From Chitinivibrionales bacterium (GTDB lineage Bacteria; Fibrobacterota; Chitinivibrionia; Chitinivibrionales; WJKA01), in NCBI GenBank assembly GCA_014728215.1, contig WJLZ01000202.1, positions 1-52,845 of the forward strand: a stretch of DNA of 52,845 bases, written 5' to 3'. The notes under the pieces were generated by a model that did not search any database, had not been told where the DNA came from, and saw only the letters and a list, made by a program, of their open reading frames with translations. The number at the start of each line of letters is the position of its first letter. Position 1 is the stretch's first letter. The translations under genes were made by a program, and so were the position numbers. Below are positions 1-7,660 of the stretch, piece by piece.

Positions 1-1
1 C

Positions 2-187
2 AGGGAGTTTCGTGTTGAGTTAGAGCAGGTGCTGAAGCGGGGGCGGGGAGATATTCGCTCTTTTGCGCGTGCGTCATTTTGCCAAAAGGCAGTCCGGCAG
101 CATTATTATACTCTCAGGGAAGTCGCCGCATATCTTGGCGTGAACGCATCGTCGGTACTCAAGATGTGCAGGAGACAGGAGACTTAA
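2..187 (+). CDS. C-terminal fragment of a RAYT-like (REP-associated Y1) transposase, partial at left edge
   Basis: Frame 2 is open from the window edge to a TAA at 185-187 and gives 61 residues. The fragment is basic and ends in a helix-turn-helix-like segment reading LREVAAYLGVNASSVLK. This resembles the C-terminal DNA-binding helix seen after the Y1 transposase domain of REP-associated tyrosine transposases (family knowledge). The catalytic HUH and Tyr motifs would lie outside the window, so the assignment rests on the tail alone. The same tail recurs as degraded copies at 481-595 and about 2355-2408, which supports a mobile or repeat-associated origin. An ordinary HTH regulator C-terminus is the alternative. 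Confidence 0.45.
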   Translation, partial: REFRVELEQVLKRGRGDIRSFARASFCQKAVRQHYYTLREVAAYLGVNASSVLKMCRRQET

Positions 188-241
188 GGCAATAAAGGCA
201 ACTCCGTCCCCAAAGCTCGTCCCCAAAGCTCTCGTCCCCAA
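111..241 (+). repeat. Transposase-tail repeat, copy 1, with tandem CGTCCCCAA units
   Basis: This covers the last 25 codons of the fragment above plus downstream DNA in which a unit resembling CTCGTCCCCAAAG occurs three times in tandem (about 203-241). Copy 2 lies at 481-595 and repeats both the codons and a pair of CGTCCCTAATG units. A further shared block, CCTTTCCATATAAAGAAATTC, occurs at about 336-356 and 606-626, so the two copies share downstream flanks, with a shorter spacing in the second. Confidence 0.7.
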
Positions 242-480
242 GTCTCCTCCGTGCCGAAGATCTTCCTATGCCGATTTTTTCGGCATAGATTATAATCAAG
301 CATTTTCCTTAGAAGGGATACAAAGCGATGGAATCCCTTTCCATATAAAGAAATTCCATACTTCGTTAAATCCAGGGGCGGAGTTAAATAATTGAATTAA
401 GGATTTACTGTTTCATAAGAAAAGACATTACTGCCCTGCGGCAATGGATTTGGCGGTGTTTGTCTTTATCTCGGGCTCTT
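188..480. other. Non-coding stretch between transposase-tail copies
   Basis: I see no supportable gene here. It holds the tandem CGTCCCCAA units at its left end, the first copy of the CCATATAAAGAAATTC block at 341-356, and a palindromic CTGCCCTGCGGCAATG-like segment near 433-450. Confidence 0.5.
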
Positions 481-595
481 CTTTCAGGGAAGTCACCCCG
501 TATCCCGATATGAACGCATCGTCGGTGCGCAAAATGTGCAGGCGACAGGAGGCTTAAGGAAATAAAGCAACCCCGTCCCTAATGCGTCCCTAATG
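481..595 (+). pseudogene. Degraded second copy of the transposase tail
   Basis: This stretch aligns base for base with 111-225, including the block GAACGCATCGTCGG, the TGTGCAGG..ACAGGAG segment and the terminal CTTAAGG with its stop codon. It carries many substitutions. No upstream part of the transposase is recognisable in 360-480, so this is a remnant and not a working gene. Two CGTCCCTAATG units follow the stop. Confidence 0.6.
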
Positions 596-635
596 CAAAT
601 AAATACCTTTCCATATAAAGAAATTCGGTCGCTTC

Positions 636-1061
636 TCAGCCCTTCCATGAAATAACCGTGATATTTCGCCGCCCGGGGTCCCCCTTAAACCGTCCTTTCA
701 CCTCCACTTTCTTTCCCGCTAGCCTGCTGATCGCTTTCCCGTTTTTGTTCGGAACAATAGTATATTCAACTGTTTTTCCATGCTGATCGGAAACAATCAG
801 GCGAAAAGCACTCCTTTTTTCTGAATCCTGTAGGCTTTCTATGGTTCCGGTAACTGTAATTAGTTGTTTTTTGGTATGATACGATGATAACGTCCAGGTC
901 CACAGGGCGATACTGCACAAAAGAAAAATTGCGACCGCTTTCATTGAGGTCGTAACGGAAGAATCGCCGTTTCGATTTTTCGATCTAAGTGATTGCTTAT
1001 TAGCAGGATAAGTGCTCTTTGCAGTTGCTCCGGAACCGGCATTCTCTGCTTGAGAATTCAT
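636..1061 (-). CDS. Small membrane-anchored protein with an OB-fold-like C-terminal domain
   Basis: I place the start at the ATG at 1061 (protein MNSQAENAG..., 141 aa) and not at the longer frame opening at 1160, because AAGGAG sits 7-12 nt upstream of 1061 and the extra codons are low-complexity DNA. A charged N-terminal region of about 40 residues precedes one transmembrane helix (VAIFLLCSIALWTWTLS). The remaining 75 residues read like a small beta-barrel nucleic-acid/OB-type fold: TVTGTIESL, then FRLIVSD, VEYTIVPN, GKKVEVKGRF and NITVISW strands. Such single-TM proteins with a periplasmic OB-like domain are widespread and mostly uncharacterised. The domain reading is inference from strand pattern only. 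I do not recognise a named family. Confidence 0.6.
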   Translation of the reverse strand: MNSQAENAGSGATAKSTYPANKQSLRSKNRNGDSSVTTSMKAVAIFLLCSIALWTWTLSSYHTKKQLITVTGTIESLQDSEKRSAFRLIVSDQHGKTVEYTIVPNKNGKAISRLAGKKVEVKGRFKGDPGRRNITVISWKG

Positions 1062-1625
1062 GGCGAACTCCTTGGTTAAGTTATTTAATTTCAGCAAGAA
1101 ACTGGAATCTGGATGCTGTATGCTGGATACCGGATGCAGAATGCCGGTTGCTAAATCCATTTTCCTGCCCCACTTTCCTAATCCATTAATCCATTTTCCT
1201 GATCTATTTCCTTAATCTATTTTCCTTTTTCTTGCCCTCGCTTACTGCAAATCAAATGCCATTGTAATCAATCCCTAATCTTTGCGATAGCGGATGATTG
1301 AACAGGTTTTGATAGGCATTAATTCCGAATAGCGGCTGAAACAGGACTTAAAAGTTCCGATTTTCTGTTGATTAAATTCCGATAAGGGCGAAATACCGCA
1401 ATCCCTTCCTCATCAATCACCACTAGTCCGGTCTCAATCGCGCTATGCTGAATTCCACAGTTGAATCCACCACACAACCGCTTGGTGCAGCGGTCAGCAA
1501 AAAAAAAGCAAATTCCGGATTTTCAGGCTTCAGCAAGCTCGGGACAGGAGAACTGTTGTGGTCCCTGCCGGTTTCAGAGTACAATCTACTTGACCCATCT
1601 GCCGGCTGAATCTAATTTTTAGCCT
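1062..1625. other. 564-bp gap with degenerate short tandem repeats and an unassigned minus-strand open stretch
   Basis: 1102-1149 has imperfect repeats of GGATGC/TGGATAC type. 1152-1230 is a degenerate tandem array of TAATCCATTTTCCT units. On the minus strand 1522-1319 is open without an early ATG and would encode a Cys-containing peptide with CTKRLCGGFNCG followed by GLVVIDEEGIAVFRPYRN. The neighbouring minus frame is also open across the oligo-A run at 1499-1507, so a frameshifted gene remnant is possible. I cannot assign it to a family. The first 300 bases upstream of 1626 show no clear promoter. Confidence 0.4.
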
Positions 1626-1970
1626 ATGGAAATAGTAAAAGAAAAAATTGCAATTGCACAGTTGAAAGAAATGTCGCAAAAGATGTTCGGAAATTTAGTG
1701 AAGGCTGTGGTTGATGTAAATCGCCGGAAAATTGCCGTAGACGCCGATTTGCATTCCGATCAAGAAGCGCTGCTGCTAGAGGATGGCTCAAAACAGCAAG
1801 ACATATGGGGAATAAATATTTATCCCGAATTAGATCTCACCGATCCAGGCTTTATTGAGTTCGATTCAATGATTAATTTAAGGCCATCGCAGGGAAATCG
1901 CAGTCGAGGTGTAGAAAATCCTGAAATGCAGGAAAAAATAATCAGAATTGTCCGGGATTGGATTAAATGA
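1626..1970 (+). CDS. DUF5674 family protein
   Basis: The 114-residue protein matches what I know of DUF5674: short length, the segment MFGNLVKAVVDVNRRKIAVDADLHSDQEALLLEDGSKQ..WGINIYPE, and the strongly conserved block DSMINLRPSQGNRSRGVENPE near residues 80-100. The family has no established function. Conserved acidic, Asn and Arg residues in the last block would suit a binding or catalytic site, but that is speculation. No signal peptide or membrane segment is visible. No good Shine-Dalgarno lies before the ATG. The stop overlaps the next start (ATGA at 1967-1970), so the two genes are probably translationally coupled and work together. Confidence 0.75.
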   Translation: MEIVKEKIAIAQLKEMSQKMFGNLVKAVVDVNRRKIAVDADLHSDQEALLLEDGSKQQDIWGINIYPELDLTDPGFIEFDSMINLRPSQGNRSRGVENPEMQEKIIRIVRDWIK

Positions 1971-2323
1971 GCATGCAACATAAAGGGTTAATTTCCGGAC
2001 GATGGTTTGAAATGCCGTTTATCGAACAGATGGCCAATATCGGCAGTGAAATTGAACGTACAATAAACTGGAAAGATAAGGGCAACCAAGAGTATTCCAA
2101 TCTGGCTTTTGATCGCGTGCTCGAGCTCCTGGATTTAACTATAGCAGATCCCAAAAACGTCTCCCGTTTAAAAGAACTCGTACGGACCCGTGAAGCTCTT
2201 GCCGATTATTTTGTTTTCGATAATGAATATAACAGCACTGCACAAATCTGGAAAAATTACTTTTTCGCTTTTTCCTGGGCAGCCGCTCTCAGGCGGGAAA
2301 AGGCTTCTCAATCAGAGAGATAA
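1967..2323 (+). CDS. Conserved small protein coupled to DUF5674
   Basis: This 118-residue soluble, helix-rich protein starts inside the stop codon of the DUF5674 gene. The text FEMPFIEQMANIGSEIERTINWKDKGN...AFDRVLELLDLTIADPKN...LKELVRTREALADYFVFDNEYNSTAQIWKNYFFAF is characteristic of a small conserved bacterial and archaeal family that I have seen annotated only as hypothetical. Conserved features are the N-terminal GRWFEM, the ExxNIGSE helix and a C-terminal YFFAFSWAAALR. The 4-nt overlap with the upstream gene suggests a shared role. A helical-bundle, nucleotidyltransferase-partner-like fold is imaginable but unsupported. Confidence 0.65.
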   Translation: MSMQHKGLISGRWFEMPFIEQMANIGSEIERTINWKDKGNQEYSNLAFDRVLELLDLTIADPKNVSRLKELVRTREALADYFVFDNEYNSTAQIWKNYFFAFSWAAALRREKASQSER

Positions 2324-2344
2324 CTCATTGATATAAGATCAATT

Positions 2345-3178
2345 ATGCAGGAACTCTCAAGATATGCGGGCGACGGGGGCCTTAAGGCAAAAAAGGCAAC
2401 TCCGTTCCGATTGGATCTTCCTGAAGGCATCCTCACCTTTGAAACAAGCCTTCCGGCCGCGCCCGCACGAGTCAGTCATATCGTACGGAACCTGTTTCCA
2501 TTCTGCGATAGGGTGAATGAGTTGGGCGCCGGTATTGCAGCGCAATTCGGGAAAAAAATCTCCTGCGGTCCCGGATGTGGCGTGTGCTGCCGGCAGATGG
2601 TCCCTCTGTCGCCGCCCGAAGCCGTGCATGTGGCCGAGGTCCTGCAATCGCTTCCCGACAAAAGAAAAGAAATTATCAGTGAACGATTTACCGCTGCCCG
2701 CACGCTGCTGAAGCAAAACGGCCTTATCGAAAAAATCATGAAACTCTATATGTGCAGCGCGTCCGATGAAGAAATCCTTGCGGTCAACCGGGAGTATTTC
2801 GACCTTCATATCACTTGCCCGTTCCTGGAAAACGGCTCCTGCAGCATTTATCACGAGCGGCCGTCACGATGCAGAGAGTATTCGGTGCTCTCGCCGCAAT
2901 CTCTCTGTGAAGACCCTTTCGATACACGAATCAGGCGGCTCCCGGTCACAGTCAGACTCTGTGAATCGATTACTTATATCTGGGCCTCGCTCACCGGTAA
3001 ACCACCCCGGATCATTCCGCTGATCGACGCTCCCTTCTGGATCGAGAATAATCAGGATGATCTCATGCTCACGGTGGATAATCCCGAACCGCTTATGAAA
3101 GCTGTCCTGGAGCACGCCTGCTATGGCGCAAACAAACGTGCAAAGGCCAAAATGGCGAAAATGAAATCAGGCGAATGA
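2345..3178 (+). CDS. YkgJ-family cysteine-cluster (zinc/iron-chelating) protein
   Basis: The 277-residue protein has the YkgJ (CxxCxxxxC) signature: CGPGCGVCCRQMVPLSPPE near residues 76-94, then CPFLENGSCSIYHERPSRCREY near 158-179. Together these Cys residues are thought to bind an Fe-S cluster or zinc. Function is unknown; some family members act in oxidative or modification chemistry. The first 20 or so codons are unusual: nucleotides 2355-2408 are about 83% identical (by eye) to the transposase-tail repeat at 152-207, read in another frame. The family-like sequence begins at FRLDLPEG (residue 21). Either the ATG at 2345 makes a chimeric N-terminus, or translation starts at the in-frame TTG at 2411. 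The gap to the upstream pair is short (21 nt), so co-transcription is likely. Confidence 0.75.
   Translation: MQELSRYAGDGGLKAKKATPFRLDLPEGILTFETSLPAAPARVSHIVRNLFPFCDRVNELGAGIAAQFGKKISCGPGCGVCCRQMVPLSPPEAVHVAEVLQSLPDKRKEIISERFTAARTLLKQNGLIEKIMKLYMCSASDEEILAVNREYFDLHITCPFLENGSCSIYHERPSRCREYSVLSPQSLCEDPFDTRIRRLPVTVRLCESITYIWASLTGKPPRIIPLIDAPFWIENNQDDLMLTVDNPEPLMKAVLEHACYGANKRAKAKMAKMKSGE
2355..2408 (+). repeat. Transposase-tail repeat, copy 3, inside the 5' end of the YkgJ-type gene
   Basis: Aligned to 154-207 without gaps, about 45 of 54 bases match, including CTTAAGGCAA and AAAGGCAACTCCGT. In the transposase frame it would read LKICGRRGP then a TAA stop, paralleling LKMCRRQET-stop in copy 1. 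It is therefore a recognisable scar of the same element, read in a different frame by the host gene. Confidence 0.6.
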
Positions 3179-3303
3179 CACTTTCGCTACAGCAGCACAT
3201 AATGGCCGGTTGTATTGTTCTGCATTTTTTTGTTGATTGCATCGCTTAGTTTGCATATCTTATAATATTGTACCCACTCAAGTCCATAAGGATGATTTCT
3301 GGA

Positions 3304-3329
3304 GTCATTCCGGCGAAAGCTGGAATGAC
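3304..3329. repeat. Dispersed hairpin GTCATTCCGGC-GAAA-GCTGGAATGAC
   Basis: An 11-base inverted repeat with one wobble/mismatch and a four-base loop lies in the gap after the YkgJ-type gene. This GTCATTCC...GGAATGAC type of repeat is dispersed through many bacterial genomes. A related hairpin with different stem bases is at 7994-8020. No T-run follows, so it is not a typical terminator. Confidence 0.6.
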
Positions 3330-3425
3330 GAGGCGGATCCCCCTGAGTAGTTACATAACTTTTTGATATTCCGGTCCTATCAGCTATTTTTCATGATCTG
3401 TTCGATCAAGCGAAGGGATTTTTTG

Positions 3426-5446
3426 ATGAGCAAGCGGTGCGTTGTTTTTCTGGCGATCTTAATCCTGTTTAAAGTGTCATATCCCGAAAAGAGGATTCCC
3501 GCCTTTCCCGGCGCAGAGGGATTCGGCATGTATGCAAAAGGCGGAAGGGGCGGCAAGGTCCTTTGTGTGACCAGTCTCGACGATTACGATCCCGAAAAAG
3601 AGGATACTATCCCCGGCACGTTCCGGTGGGCCTGCGAGCAGCCGGGGCCCCGTATCGTGATATTCAAAGTCAGCGGCACGATCGAATTAAAAGCACCAAT
3701 CTGTATCTCGGAATCCTATATAACGATCGCGGGCCAGAGCGCTCCCGGTGACGGCGTCTGCCTGAAAAACAGCACCCTGGCGCTTCTGGGCGACCGGGAA
3801 AAAGAGGTGACCGATGTGATTGTCCGGTATTTGCGGGTCCGTCCGGGCGACAACCGCGCGTTTATCGGCGATACCACCGCCCCGGTCCGCACCGACCGCG
3901 CAACAAACGGCAATGACGGCGTCACGTTCCGCAATGTCCATAACTCGATTATCGACCACTGCTCGGTCTCCTGGGGTGTCGATGAAAATATTGAGTGCAT
4001 TTGGCACAGCAAAGATGTCACGATCCAGTGGTGTATCAGCGCTGAAGGCCTCCATAAGAGCACCAATCGCAAAGGCGCGCACAGCAAAGGACTCATGGTC
4101 GGCTATCACACCACCAATGTCACGCTTCACCATAACCTGATCGCTCACTGTGTCGACCGGAACCCGTATCTTCCGGCAGACAACGAGTATCCTCATACAA
4201 TCGATGTTGTCAATAATCTTGTCTACAACTGGTGGGTACGGGCCGGAATCGCCTACCCGAAAACGAACCACAACGGCAATGTCAATTTTGTGGGCAACTA
4301 TTATATCATGGGCCCAACTCATGGAAAAAACCCTGCCTTACCCTCTGCGTTGACACGCGGGTTTTTGCACGAGGCAATATCGGCCCGTACCGGGTATGCG
4401 AGGACCAGGATGAATACGATGCAGTCGTGTGGGCCGGACCGCAGCAGCGCGACAGCCTGCAATATCCTGGCCGGTTCGATGCCCCCGAAGTTTCAACGCA
4501 GCATTATCTCGAGGCGTATGAATCTATCCTGAACAATGCCGGCGCAACCCTTCCACGGAGAGACTCCCACGATCATCGGGTTATCCAGGAGGTCAAACTC
4601 CGCAGCGGAAAAATTATCAGCCATCCCTCGGAAGTCAACTGGTGGCCCGTGCTCAGGCCCGCAGCGCCTCCCACAGATTCAGACAATGACGGCATGCCTG
4701 ATGAATGGGAGAAAAAGCATGGCCTGAATCCGCAGGACCCCAGGGATGCCTCCGGGGACAGGAACAAGGACGGCTATACCAATATTGAAGAATGGTTGAA
4801 CGGCATTGTCGAAAAACCATTTAGGTCGGAAACAAATGCAAAAATTGCGGGCAATGGGACCGATAAGAATCCGATTATTATACCACGGGCAAAAAGCGAA
4901 ATGACTGTCGACGGGTATGTTGACGAGTGGAAAAAGACGCCCTCCATGCCGCTTCCGTTGCAGAAAAAGCAGACCAGCCCGTTCTATTTTGCCTGGAATG
5001 AAAAAGGATTGTACGGCGCGGCGGTGCTCGATGATTCCATTCTGCATTTGTACGATGGTGACCCGTATCTCGGCGACTGTATCGAGCTGTTTATCGACCG
5101 GAACACCGCAACCACAAAGGATACGATCTACGATGACGCTGTTCAGATAATGTTTCTCCCGACCGAAAACCTGATCGCCGGTCCTTGCTATATACATATT
5201 CCTTACAAATGGAACCAGCGTGACAAAGAGTTGCTGCAGGCCCATTGGAACTGGCATAAAGATGGTTACACGATCGAATTTTTTATCCCTGCCGGATTTT
5301 TGGAGCCGGCTAAATTAAAGAAAGGCTCAACCTTCCGTCTCAATTTCAACCGTACCCAGGATGGCGAAGCCAGGGAGCAGTTTTTCGGAGAAAACAGCAA
5401 GGTGTGCTTTTTCCCGAAACAGTGGGCGCTGTGCAGGTTGGAATGA
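3426..5446 (+). pseudogene. Secreted PL1-like pectate lyase with Ca-binding repeats and CBM9-like domain, split by one frameshift
   Basis: The start is the ATG at 3426 with AAGGGA upstream, followed by a signal peptide (CVVFLAILILFKVSY). The first frame runs to 4532 and carries a pectate-lyase superfamily beta-helix: FPGAEGFGMYAKGGRGGKV, GTFRWACEQPGPRIVIFKVSGTI, ITIAGQSAPGDGV, IIDHCSVSWGVDENIE and NFVGNYY. Homology continues in another frame from about 4360 (VFARGNIGPYRV) to 5446. That part holds a thrombospondin-type-3/dockerin-like acidic repeat (DSDNDGMPDEWEKKHGLNP, then DRNKDGYTNIEEWLN) and a C-terminal carbohydrate-binding family-9-like domain (VDGYVDEWKKT, FYFAWNEKGLYGAAVLDD, CIELFIDR). 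The shift lies around 4325-4360. The domains on both sides are well preserved, so a recent mutation or a sequence error are both possible. The likely role is cleavage of pectic or related uronan outside the cell. Confidence 0.75.
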
Positions 5447-5603
5447 GAGGAGCGGGAGAAGATTATTCGCAACAAGCGCTCAACGAATCCGGGAAAGAGG
5501 AAGAATGAAAAGCTAAGGATTTAGAGATTTGGGTTCCGCTCGTTCGTTCGTGCGCTCACTCTTCTTTCGTCGCGTCACCGCGTCGTCGCGTCGTTTCACG
5601 ACA

Positions 5604-6134
5604 TTACCGCTCACCCATCCCTTCACTCTCGGCCATTTCCTCAACCAGGGCATCGAAGAGGGTAATAATATCGCTGTTTGCTTTGCGGATTCTGTTACAG
5701 ACAATGCGGGTTAATTCCCTTGTGACATGAAGGCCGATAGGGGGGGATTCATCGCCGAGCTTGATGAATTTTTCCCGGCTGAGAACATAGAATTCACAGT
5801 CGGTTTTGCAGATGACAGTCGCGGAGCGTTTGTCGGGATCCAAAAGGGCAATTTCACCAAAGAAGACGTTGTCTTCGGCTTTCAGTTCGATGACCGTGTA
5901 GGAGTCCCCCTGCATGGTCTTTTTTTCGATAATAACGGTCCCCGATTTAATCACATAGAGTTCATCCCCCTCTTCGCCTTCGGCAATGACGACATGATCT
6001 TTTCCTACAGAGACCGTGGTAAAGAGTTGTGCGATTTTCTCCATGGCCTCGGTGCTGTCGGCAAAGGCTTTGAACAGGGCGATGTTTTTGAGGCGGTCAA
6101 TCTTTTTCTGAAAATCTTTTGATTGTGCCATCAT
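5604..6134 (-). CDS. Stand-alone cyclic-nucleotide-binding domain protein
   Basis: From the ATG at 6134 the protein has 176 residues. Residues about 15-150 form one cNMP-binding beta-roll: ALFKAFADSTEAMEKIAQLFTTVSVG, VVIAEGEEGDELYVIKSGTVIIEKK, then FFGEIALLDPDKRSATVICKTDCEFYVLSREKF. The phosphate-binding cassette FGEIALLDPDKRSATV retains the Glu and Arg expected for cyclic-nucleotide contact. No HTH follows, so this is not a Crp-type regulator; the C-terminus is a short helix. Its start (ATGATG) overlaps the TGA of the upstream potassium channel gene, so the two are translationally coupled. I infer it may be a trans-acting sensor subunit for that channel. A longer frame to 6170 exists but would overlap the channel gene further. 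Confidence 0.8.
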   Translation of the reverse strand: MMAQSKDFQKKIDRLKNIALFKAFADSTEAMEKIAQLFTTVSVGKDHVVIAEGEEGDELYVIKSGTVIIEKKTMQGDSYTVIELKAEDNVFFGEIALLDPDKRSATVICKTDCEFYVLSREKFIKLGDESPPIGLHVTRELTRIVCNRIRKANSDIITLFDALVEEMAESEGMGER

Positions 6135-7321
6135 GCATGTTCCGGTGAAGGTGAATAGGTTGTTCCCCAAATGGCGATCGCTTTGGTATATCTTTTAATA
6201 TCGTAATCGTGCGGTGGATTGATTACCGGTTCATTGGCGATAAGCCCTTTGACATTTCTGAGGTCGGGGACCAGTTTGGATATGTCGGGATTTTTCTGTG
6301 CTTCCCGCAAAGCTTCTTTTTTCCGGAGCATGATATTGCCGGTGTTTTCGAGAAGTCCCACTACTTGGAGCGTATGGTTCTTTTTGAAATGTTCGATTAA
6401 ATCGCCGTAGGTTTTACCGATAAGCGACTCGGGCAGATCGACTGTTTTGATACGTGCCTTGCTCTGTTTTGATAAGAGTGATTTAACAACATGAGAAAGA
6501 CCTTCGCCCGAGGAGGCCGAGGCGAGCATAAAACGGGAAAACTCCCGGGAAAGCAGGATCTCATCACAATGGGAAATCTTGAGATACTTTTCGAATTTGG
6601 TGTCCAGGAGTTCGGCACACACATAGGCCTTTTTGTTGAGATTTTTAATCGACATTACTGCCATGACTGTTTTTGAATCTATCTGCTGAAGGTCGCCTTC
6701 GGTATAAAAATCGGCCATGACAAGAATCTTTGCAGCGCCCTTGATACCGGCCCGTATCAGCACCCGTTCTTCGATAAAATCCCCGTGAACATAATGGATA
6801 CCTTTGAAAAAAGGTTCGCTTCGAATAGCATTGATCTCTTCGAGCGGAGCACGGTTTAGGAGAATTGTCGTTGATGGATCATGTTCGGGATTTCGTGTCA
6901 GGACTTCGCGTAATACCAAATCCATCCCCTGTTTCCAGCCGCAAACAATAAAATGCCTGGTCATGCTACTGTAATCCATGAGACCCTTTTCCTCTTTCAT
7001 TTGACGTTCGAGCAAAAAAGATGCAATACGACCGGTAACCGTACCCATCATGGCGATTCCAAGAAAAATAGTAAGAATTGCAACGACCCGGCCAATCGTT
7101 GAGTTGGGCAGCCGGTCGCCATAACCGACGGTGGAAATTGTTACAATGGTCCACCAGAGGCTGTCAAAAAAGGAAACAAAACCTTCATTCCTGTTTCGTT
7201 CGATGAGAAAAACAACAAAGGAGCTGAGGAGTATAACACCGATAAAAAAGAGGATGATTTTCAGCCCCGAACTCGTTTTTACAAAGATCAGGAGCCGCTT
7301 GAGTTTCTTTTTATAGCTCAT
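6131..7321 (-). CDS. Two-TM potassium channel with RCK (TrkA-N) domain
   Basis: The 396-residue protein begins with a basic stretch, TM1 at about 20-40, a pore helix and the selectivity filter TVGYGD at 64-69, then TM2 at about 77-100. This is the Kcs/MthK-type pore module. From residue about 120 an RCK/TrkA-N-like domain follows (HFIVCGWKQGMDLVLREVL, HYVHGDFIEERVLIRAGIKGAAKILVMAD). Its glycine motif is CGWKQG and not the classical GxGxxG, so NAD binding is uncertain. A second regulatory region spans about 285-345 (RCK-C-like, LPESLIGKTYGDLIEHFKK). It sits in the inner membrane and probably forms tetramers for K+ flux. The next gene downstream, overlapping its stop, encodes a cyclic-nucleotide-binding domain protein. 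Confidence 0.88.
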   Translation of the reverse strand: MSYKKKLKRLLIFVKTSSGLKIILFFIGVILLSSFVVFLIERNRNEGFVSFFDSLWWTIVTISTVGYGDRLPNSTIGRVVAILTIFLGIAMMGTVTGRIASFLLERQMKEEKGLMDYSSMTRHFIVCGWKQGMDLVLREVLTRNPEHDPSTTILLNRAPLEEINAIRSEPFFKGIHYVHGDFIEERVLIRAGIKGAAKILVMADFYTEGDLQQIDSKTVMAVMSIKNLNKKAYVCAELLDTKFEKYLKISHCDEILLSREFSRFMLASASSGEGLSHVVKSLLSKQSKARIKTVDLPESLIGKTYGDLIEHFKKNHTLQVVGLLENTGNIMLRKKEALREAQKNPDISKLVPDLRNVKGLIANEPVINPPHDYDIKRYTKAIAIWGTTYSPSPEHA

Positions 7322-7432
7322 CGCCGATTCGGGCTAAAAGGAAGACTAACTGGTTGAACAGCATTGTATTACGCATAGTGAATGCGATTAAAGTATATCT
7401 TTTGGAGGCCGGAAATGCAAGCGGAGAATCTC

Positions 7433-7660
7433 TTAGTAAAGAGAAGGGTCCGACTTCAATGTGCTGCTGAAAACCGGAGCGATCTCTTCAACAATATTTT
7501 CCAAAACCGTATTGCTGCTGTAATAACCACTCTGAATTTTCTGTATCAAAGCATCCAGATACTCCTTCTGAGAATCGGGCTTACGCCATAGAAACCGGCC
7601 TTTGCGGACATTGGGCGATTGTAACTGAGGAGGATCTATTTCGTCCCTGAAATAATTCAC
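7433..7660 (-). CDS. Small protein resembling FlgM-type anti-sigma-28 C-terminus
   Basis: The start is a GTG at 7660, supported by GGAAGGAG located 8 nt upstream. The 75-residue product has an unstructured, Pro- and basic-rich N-terminal third. The second half, EYLDALIQKIQSGYYSSNTVLENIVEEIAPVF, follows the spacing of the FlgM C-terminal helices (helix, IxxGxY, then a helix starting near the Ile-rich segment). FlgM binds the flagellar sigma factor. No flagellar genes are in this window, and the match is a pattern by eye, so the function is tentative. It lies upstream of the channel gene on the same strand with a 111-nt gap. Confidence 0.5.
   Translation of the reverse strand: MNYFRDEIDPPQLQSPNVRKGRFLWRKPDSQKEYLDALIQKIQSGYYSSNTVLENIVEEIAPVFSSTLKSDPSLY

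Noticed and set aside
1319-1522. Cysteine-containing minus-strand open stretch (CTKRLCGGFNCG...)
   Set aside because: No start codon with a ribosome site; both neighbouring frames are open across an oligo-A run, so it may be a degraded gene. I could not name a family and did not list it as a CDS.
4232-5446. Second half of the lyase as a separate gene starting at the ATG at 4232
   Set aside because: The first codons from 4232 overlap the beta-helix part in another frame and look unlike protein, and the sequence continues the first frame's family from about 4360, so one frameshifted gene is a better reading.
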